Origin: a virus | DNA: 64,000 nucleotides | IMG/VR virus record: IMGVR_UViG_3300042302_000394 | Span: 1 to 64,000 of that record | Reading direction: 5' to 3' (one strand) | Shown here: piece by piece, positions 60,800-64,000 of the stretch | How the letters are laid out: every line of letters begins with the position of its first letter | How positions within the stretch are numbered: the stretch's first letter is position 1 | Position numbers and translations under genes: made by a program | Notes under the pieces: model-generated | The model's input: only the letters and a program-made list of their open reading frames with translations | The model's database searches: none | What the model was told of the DNA's origin: nothing

Positions 60800-61093
60800 T
60801 CATCCCCACTTTAAAATAAAGAACACAGCGTCCTTTTCGTTTTTAAATCTATACTCAAAGGGTCCAGTACTCCAGCGAGGATTATTATATCCTTCGTTTC
60901 TGTGTCCGAAATACTTTGAGCACCATGCCATCATCTCATCCTTTTCTTCCCACCAATCACCGCCTGAATAATACACAGTGTATTTCTGGGGAGCAAGTTC
61001 TTCTCGAACCCGCAGTTCTAAACTACGGGGCCGTTTAGTAAACCAGTTCATAGGAGTATGCGGATAAAAACTATTAACGTCTAAATCAATCAT
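60800..61093 (-). CDS. Small hypothetical, 97 aa
   Basis: Aromatic-rich protein (VYYSGGDWWEEKDEMMAWCSK, PFEYRFKNEKDAVFFILKW). The start at 61093 is supported by an ATGA overlap with the HD gene; an internal ATG at residue 15 is also possible. Unknown function. Confidence 0.66.
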   Translation of the reverse strand: MIDLDVNSFYPHTPMNWFTKRPRSLELRVREELAPQKYTVYYSGGDWWEEKDEMMAWCSKYFGHRNEGYNNPRWSTGPFEYRFKNEKDAVFFILKWG

Positions 61094-61626
61094 ACACCTA
61101 CGAACCGGCTGGCTTCGGCGTGCAACCCTGCGTCACCCTTGGTCATCACAGCCAACAACAATCTCTTTTCCTCCAAGTAGGTCTTGGCGAAAGCAGGATC
61201 GTGAGCCATGATGCTACGGCTGTTGCTGATCAAATCTGCCAACTTGATGGTCTGTGCTTCGGCGGGCGCTCTTGCAGTATGCTCACGGTCTATTGCCTTG
61301 CGGTGGGCACGATTGCCATCATGCGGTTGGCTAACATCAGTCAACCATCCAACCAAGGTAGCAACATCGATACCAAAGGCCATGTGGATGTCAGTGTATG
61401 TGCAACCAGTGTCTTCCACAACATCATGCAACCAAGCAGCCGCAACCATATCAGGAGTGCTACCCGGAACGCCTGCTACGATCTTGGCAACTTCAGCCGG
61501 GTGGACAATGTAGGGTTCGTTAGTGTACTTACGCCTCTGTCCAACTGCGGCGTGAGCAGCCATGGCATAGACTTGCGCCTTACGGACTACATCAAATCCG
61601 CTGAGATCCATTGTAAAATCTTCCAT
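61090..61626 (-). CDS. RelA/SpoT-type HD hydrolase (Mesh1-like)
   Basis: 178 residues. YIVHPAEVAKIV (~39-50), AAWLHDVVEDT (~63-73) and KLADLISNSR (~128-137) are the metal-binding His, His-Asp, Asp set of the ppGpp/NADPH hydrolases. The synthetase domain is absent, so only hydrolysis is expected. It may remove the stringent alarmone to keep the host growing; MazG is also in this window. A consensus sigma70 promoter precedes it. Confidence 0.87.
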   Translation of the reverse strand: MEDFTMDLSGFDVVRKAQVYAMAAHAAVGQRRKYTNEPYIVHPAEVAKIVAGVPGSTPDMVAAAWLHDVVEDTGCTYTDIHMAFGIDVATLVGWLTDVSQPHDGNRAHRKAIDREHTARAPAEAQTIKLADLISNSRSIMAHDPAFAKTYLEEKRLLLAVMTKGDAGLHAEASRFVGV

Positions 61627-61652
61627 GCTGCTCTCCTTGTTAATAAGTATAT

Positions 61653-61681
61653 ATTATAGCATGGATTTACCATGCTGTCAA
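61653..61681 (-). promoter_or_regulatory. Consensus sigma70 promoter for HD gene
   Basis: TTGACA (61681-61676), 17-bp spacer, TATAAT (61658-61653). GCATGG/CCATGC dyad fills the spacer. The TGA is the stop of the 61678 gene. An AAGGAGAG ribosome-binding site follows. Confidence 0.9.
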
Positions 61682-61908
61682 CCGGAAGTTTTAACCACTT
61701 CCAGGATGGTAATTTCTACTACTAAATGCTTACGCAGTAGCATGAACTTTTTGAACTTGGCTTCTATGTCCGCCTGAATGTACTCGTCATGGTAAGGCAT
61801 AGTAGCAACGTCCTCATAGGGTTCATCGTTTTCGTTTAACGCTATGAAACTGAGCTTCACTGTGCCCTGTTCGGGCTCTTTGAACATTTTAACAAATTTG
61901 TTGAACAT
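61678..61908 (-). CDS. Small hypothetical, 76 aa
   Basis: Beta-rich (VKLSFIALNENDEPY, LVVEITILEVVKTSG). No motif. A TAAATA box lies 5 nt before the ATG and uses the stop of the upstream phosphoesterase gene. Confidence 0.7.
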   Translation of the reverse strand: MFNKFVKMFKEPEQGTVKLSFIALNENDEPYEDVATMPYHDEYIQADIEAKFKKFMLLRKHLVVEITILEVVKTSG

Positions 61909-61913
61909 GCAAA

Positions 61914-61919
61914 TATTTA
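61914..61919 (-). promoter_or_regulatory. TAAATA late-type box
   Basis: Minus-strand TAAATA, 5 nt before the ATG at 61908; first three bases are the stop codon of the phosphoesterase gene. No Shine-Dalgarno. Confidence 0.45.
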
Positions 61920-62462
61920 GTGATGCCCTTTAATTTCGTTATCTTTAATCATACGAACTGCCCGATCCATGGAGATTACAATTTCCCCAGTTGAGTCCAT
62001 ACCCACATCCATGCAACGATATTTTTCCATGCCTGTAGTGCCACCGTGCAAGTGACCGTGAAAGTGCAGAGAACCACGATGCATCTGATCCCATTCATAG
62101 ATAGGATAGTGAAACATCACGCACTTGTGGCCATCATAGGTGATATCCAAATACTTATGTACTTCAACAAATGCATCGCGGAATGTTACATCCATTAGGG
62201 TCTTGCGGTCATGGTTGCCTTCTACAAGGATCTTATCTCCGTTCAACCGATTCATCATTCGTCCAGCATCACTTCCTGACATAAACGCTACATCGCCTAA
62301 GATGTAGACTAAATCACCCGGCTCTACTTTGTCGTTCCATTCTTCCGCCATTGCGTTATTCATATAAGCAACATCGTCACGAAATCGTGCCCGTGTTTGC
62401 GGACAGAACTTCATAATGTTCTTGTGCCCGAAATGGAGATCCGAAGTAATCCAAGTTTTCAT
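61917..62462 (-). CDS. Calcineurin-type metallophosphoesterase
   Basis: 181 residues. SDLHFGHKN (~7-15), GDVAFMSG (~56-63), VEGNHDRK (~80-87), MFHYPIYEW (~115-123) and FHGHLHGG (~134-141) are the metal-binding motifs. The family includes phage phosphatases acting on nucleotides or nucleic-acid ends. Its promoter at 62473 uses the stop of the kinase gene. Part of a cluster of phosphate-transfer enzymes. Confidence 0.92.
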   Translation of the reverse strand: MKTWITSDLHFGHKNIMKFCPQTRARFRDDVAYMNNAMAEEWNDKVEPGDLVYILGDVAFMSGSDAGRMMNRLNGDKILVEGNHDRKTLMDVTFRDAFVEVHKYLDITYDGHKCVMFHYPIYEWDQMHRGSLHFHGHLHGGTTGMEKYRCMDVGMDSTGEIVISMDRAVRMIKDNEIKGHH

Positions 62463-62472
62463 ATTATTTCCT

Positions 62473-62501
62473 ATTATACAGCCAGTGACCTATACCGTCA
62501 A
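62473..62501 (-). promoter_or_regulatory. Sigma70 promoter for phosphoesterase
   Basis: TTGACG (62501-62496), 17-bp spacer, TATAAT (62478-62473). GCCAGT/ACTGGC arms surround the -35 box. The TGA is the kinase gene stop codon. Confidence 0.85.
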
Positions 62502-62962
62502 CTGGCATACCAAATTTCTTTAAACCCTTCTTCCTCAGTGGGCTCTTCCCAACTGGCAATCATGCTGGCAATAACATGATCCGGAATCTCTTTGCCAGGG
62601 CGGCTCATCAATCGGCGCATAAGTTCTTTGTGTTCAGGTGTCTTAAACACTATTGCAATATGCTCATAGTCAGGTAACATGTTAAACTTGCGAGTACGAC
62701 TTGCAAGAGTAGTACTAGTTTGATCCCAGATAATATCTCGATTCATTTCACGAGCCGCAACAACTTCCTTGGCCATAAGGTCTACAGCAGTGGGCATAAA
62801 GTCTACAAACACTTCGCTGTAGGTGCGTCCTACTTCCTTTGCGTAGATTTCAACCCACTTGTCTGTGCTAATACAAGAGCAGGTCAACGCCCAGTCTTGT
62901 TCAGCCACCCAAGTACTTTTACCTGAACCAGGCACTCCAATCAATTGATAACATTTTGCCAT
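62498..62962 (-). CDS. P-loop kinase (polynucleotide-kinase-like domain)
   Basis: 154 residues. Walker A GVPGSGKST (~8-16); IIWDQTSTTLASRTRKF (~74-90) is the D-x-T/S motif region; VFKTPEHKELMRR then RRLMSRPGKEIP lid segment. This fits the AAA_33/PNK 5'-kinase family. Standing between a phosphoesterase and a DSP phosphatase, it may form part of a nucleic-acid end-healing set. No ligase is seen in the window. Confidence 0.85.
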   Translation of the reverse strand: MAKCYQLIGVPGSGKSTWVAEQDWALTCSCISTDKWVEIYAKEVGRTYSEVFVDFMPTAVDLMAKEVVAAREMNRDIIWDQTSTTLASRTRKFNMLPDYEHIAIVFKTPEHKELMRRLMSRPGKEIPDHVIASMIASWEEPTEEEGFKEIWYAS

Positions 62963-63430
62963 TTAATCTACACTCCTAAAAGTTCGCCAATCGTCTATGT
63001 TTGGCTTTTCATCTTCATCATATGTCCAACCCAAAGCCTTCATCATGCGATGCTTGACCAATAGGTTGGGGCTACGGAATCTACCTGTGTCTTCAAAGCC
63101 CATCATAACACCAACTTCGCAAACTGCACCACTGCGGCAAATACCCGCATAGCAGTGAACAACTACATTCATACGGTTGTCCTTTGCGTGTTGCAACAGT
63201 CGAACAAGCTCGTTAGCCTGCTCTTGACTACATTTCATTGCTTCTTCCAACACTTCGTCCTTGGCCTCTACGTCCAAAAACTCAAAGTTGTGTTGCTCTT
63301 TAAACTTGTGAGCAGGCACAGGGCGCCAGCTGGCCGGATCAACAATGCTGATCAGCATACTGTTCTCACCTGCCTCATGATGAAACCTTGTGGGTATATC
63401 AGCGGCCGCTACGTTTTCAATCCATGGCAT
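62963..63430 (-). CDS. Dual-specificity / tyrosine-type phosphatase
   Basis: 155 residues with the CX5R active site HCYAGICRSG (~92-101). Front part WIENVAAADIPT and a VARIABLE loop DVEAKDEV. The C-terminus is helical. It may dephosphorylate proteins, or RNA 5' ends. Strong promoter upstream; heads the operon of kinase, phosphoesterase and further genes. Confidence 0.9.
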   Translation of the reverse strand: MPWIENVAAADIPTRFHHEAGENSMLISIVDPASWRPVPAHKFKEQHNFEFLDVEAKDEVLEEAMKCSQEQANELVRLLQHAKDNRMNVVVHCYAGICRSGAVCEVGVMMGFEDTGRFRSPNLLVKHRMMKALGWTYDEDEKPNIDDWRTFRSVD

Positions 63431-63453
63431 TTTATTCTCCTGCGCATTATATA

Positions 63454-63482
63454 ATTATAGCATCACTTTACCATTTTGTCAA
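63454..63482 (-). promoter_or_regulatory. Consensus sigma70 promoter for phosphatase operon
   Basis: TTGACA (63482-63477), 17-bp spacer, TATAAT (63459-63454), perfect hexamers. It lies back to back with a TAAATA box that drives the plus-strand 63499 gene. Confidence 0.9.
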
Positions 63483-63487
63483 GCCAG

Positions 63488-63493
63488 TAAATA
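63488..63493 (+). promoter_or_regulatory. TAAATA late-type box for 63499 gene
   Basis: GTAAATA exactly 5 nt before the ATG at 63499 on the plus strand; no Shine-Dalgarno. Overlaps the region just upstream of the opposing sigma70 promoter. Confidence 0.5.
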
Positions 63494-63498
63494 ATGTT

Positions 63499-63711
63499 AT
63501 GTCCACCCAAAAAACTCGCCTAGAAAAAAAAGCTGACGATATATTTGAGTTGCTGGATCATTATGTTTATCCCACAACGGGCGAAACACTGGCAGCTCAA
63601 AAGGGTTTGATGGTAGGCTGGTTAGCTAGACTGGCAACTACTGACTGGACAGTTGCAGAAGAATTAGAAAGACGATTACATCTTGCTCGGAAACAAAAAG
63701 GTAAAATTTGA
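63499..63711 (+). CDS. Small phage hypothetical, 70 aa
   Basis: ATG at 63499 (MSTQKTRLEKKADDIFELLD) is preferred over 63388, which lies inside the antisense phosphatase gene. Helical, with a C-terminal LERRLHLARKQKGKI. No domain recognised. Plus-strand, behind a TAAATA box. Confidence 0.7.
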   Translation: MSTQKTRLEKKADDIFELLDHYVYPTTGETLAAQKGLMVGWLARLATTDWTVAEELERRLHLARKQKGKI

Positions 63712-63734
63712 ATTTTATACCCTCTAATTTTAGA

Positions 63735-63742
63735 AATAAATA
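63735..63742 (+). promoter_or_regulatory. AATAAATA late-type box for 63748 gene
   Basis: AATAAATA ending exactly 5 nt before the ATG at 63748; the sequence AAATATAATTATGAG closely repeats the one before 1639. Confidence 0.55.
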
Positions 63743-63747
63743 TAATT

Positions 63748-64000
63748 ATGAGATGTTTCTATAAATTAAAAATTAATAATCTAGAATCTATACAGGCACA
63801 CGCATTATCTAAAATATCTGAAGAAGATCTTAATTTGATGCCAACTAGATTATTTTATCCAGAATATAATTTTTTAGATGATCAAGATCTCTTATGTGCG
63901 TTAAATCAATACGGGTTGACAAATTATATACATAATGTTGCTCTTTTTGTTCTCAATTCAGGAGGCATAAGCCCTATTCATGTCGACGGGGATAATGACT
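63748..64000 (+). CDS. 2OG-Fe(II) oxygenase-like protein, 5' part only
   Basis: Plus-strand gene truncated by the right edge; 84 codons visible (MRCFYKLKINNLESIQAHAL...). Near the end GGISPIHVDGDND supplies an H-x-D pair as in the third oxygenase-like gene type of this phage. Downstream residues that would show the distal His and Arg are outside. Confidence 0.6.
   Translation, partial: MRCFYKLKINNLESIQAHALSKISEEDLNLMPTRLFYPEYNFLDDQDLLCALNQYGLTNYIHNVALFVLNSGGISPIHVDGDND

Noticed and set aside
1-64000. tRNA, rRNA, CRISPR or insertion sequences
   Set aside because: No cloverleaf, repeat-spacer array, transposase gene or terminal inverted repeat was found by reading either strand; a dedicated scan could still find a divergent tRNA.

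Overview
The window is part of the genome of a large tailed phage of the T4-like (myovirus) kind. The evidence is a T4-type clamp-loader subunit, an rIIA/rIIB pair, PhoH, a GroES/gp31-like co-chaperonin, a dCMP deaminase, collagen-like tail fibres, and late-promoter boxes of the TATAAATA type. The host is most likely an aquatic Gram-negative bacterium: the lysis cassette has an inner-membrane and an outer-membrane (lipoprotein) spanin, and many promoters match the bacterial sigma70 consensus exactly. The DNA is AT-rich and almost fully coding. Nearly all genes are on the minus strand, often joined by 1-4 bp ATGA or TAATG overlaps. Only six genes run on the plus strand (at 1639, 2076, 21732, 33689, 63499 and 63748).

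Layout: 0-2.7 kb holds a nucleotidyltransferase-like fragment, a fatty-acid desaturase, a methyltransferase-like protein and a QueC-like PP-loop enzyme. 2.7-13.1 kb is a tail-fibre/structural block with a beta-helix protein, a LamG protein and a 2206-residue collagen plus beta-propeller fibre. 13.1-17.4 kb is a proteostasis block (ClpA, peptide deformylase, DnaJ). 17.5-20.4 kb is the lysis region (small secreted protein, 3-TM holin, membrane proteins, two spanins, GH19 endolysin). 20.4-26.7 kb carries PhoH, the clamp loader, a string of very small genes, a cytidylyltransferase, GroES-like and DnaE-like proteins. 26.7-33.6 kb is a second fibre block with a self-chaperoned S74 fibre. 33.7-42.8 kb mixes a membrane-anchored lysine/proline/alanine-rich protein, UV endonuclease, UDP-xylose synthase, a second cytidylyltransferase, QueD, ClpP and conserved phage unknowns. 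42.8-50.9 kb has a Bax-inhibitor-1 protein, MazG, an S11 DD-peptidase, a glycosyltransferase, FolE and a short UDP-sugar dehydrogenase. 50.9-55.9 kb has a SprT-like protein, dCMP deaminase and four glycosyltransferase/oxygenase genes. 56-64 kb has an SPFH protein, rIIB, rIIA, a ppGpp-hydrolase-like protein, metallophosphoesterase, P-loop kinase and dual-specificity phosphatase.

The genes suggest joint functions: a phage ClpAP protease (ClpA keeps the ClpP-docking loop); the FolE-QueD-QueC route to 7-deazaguanine; UDP-glucose to UDP-glucuronate to UDP-xylose conversion feeding several glycosyltransferases; and nucleotide/alarmone control by MazG and an HD hydrolase.

Two promoter classes can be read directly. 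Class 1 is TTGACA-17 bp-TATAAT with invariant 17-bp spacing (11 sites), usually fused with a hairpin or terminator and often using the TGA stop of the upstream gene as part of the -35 box. Class 2 is a TAAATA box, most often 5 nt before an ATG with no ribosome-binding site, which would place the transcription start on the start codon itself. I saw no tRNA genes, CRISPR arrays, insertion sequences or rRNA. No non-coding stretch exceeds about 120 bases.
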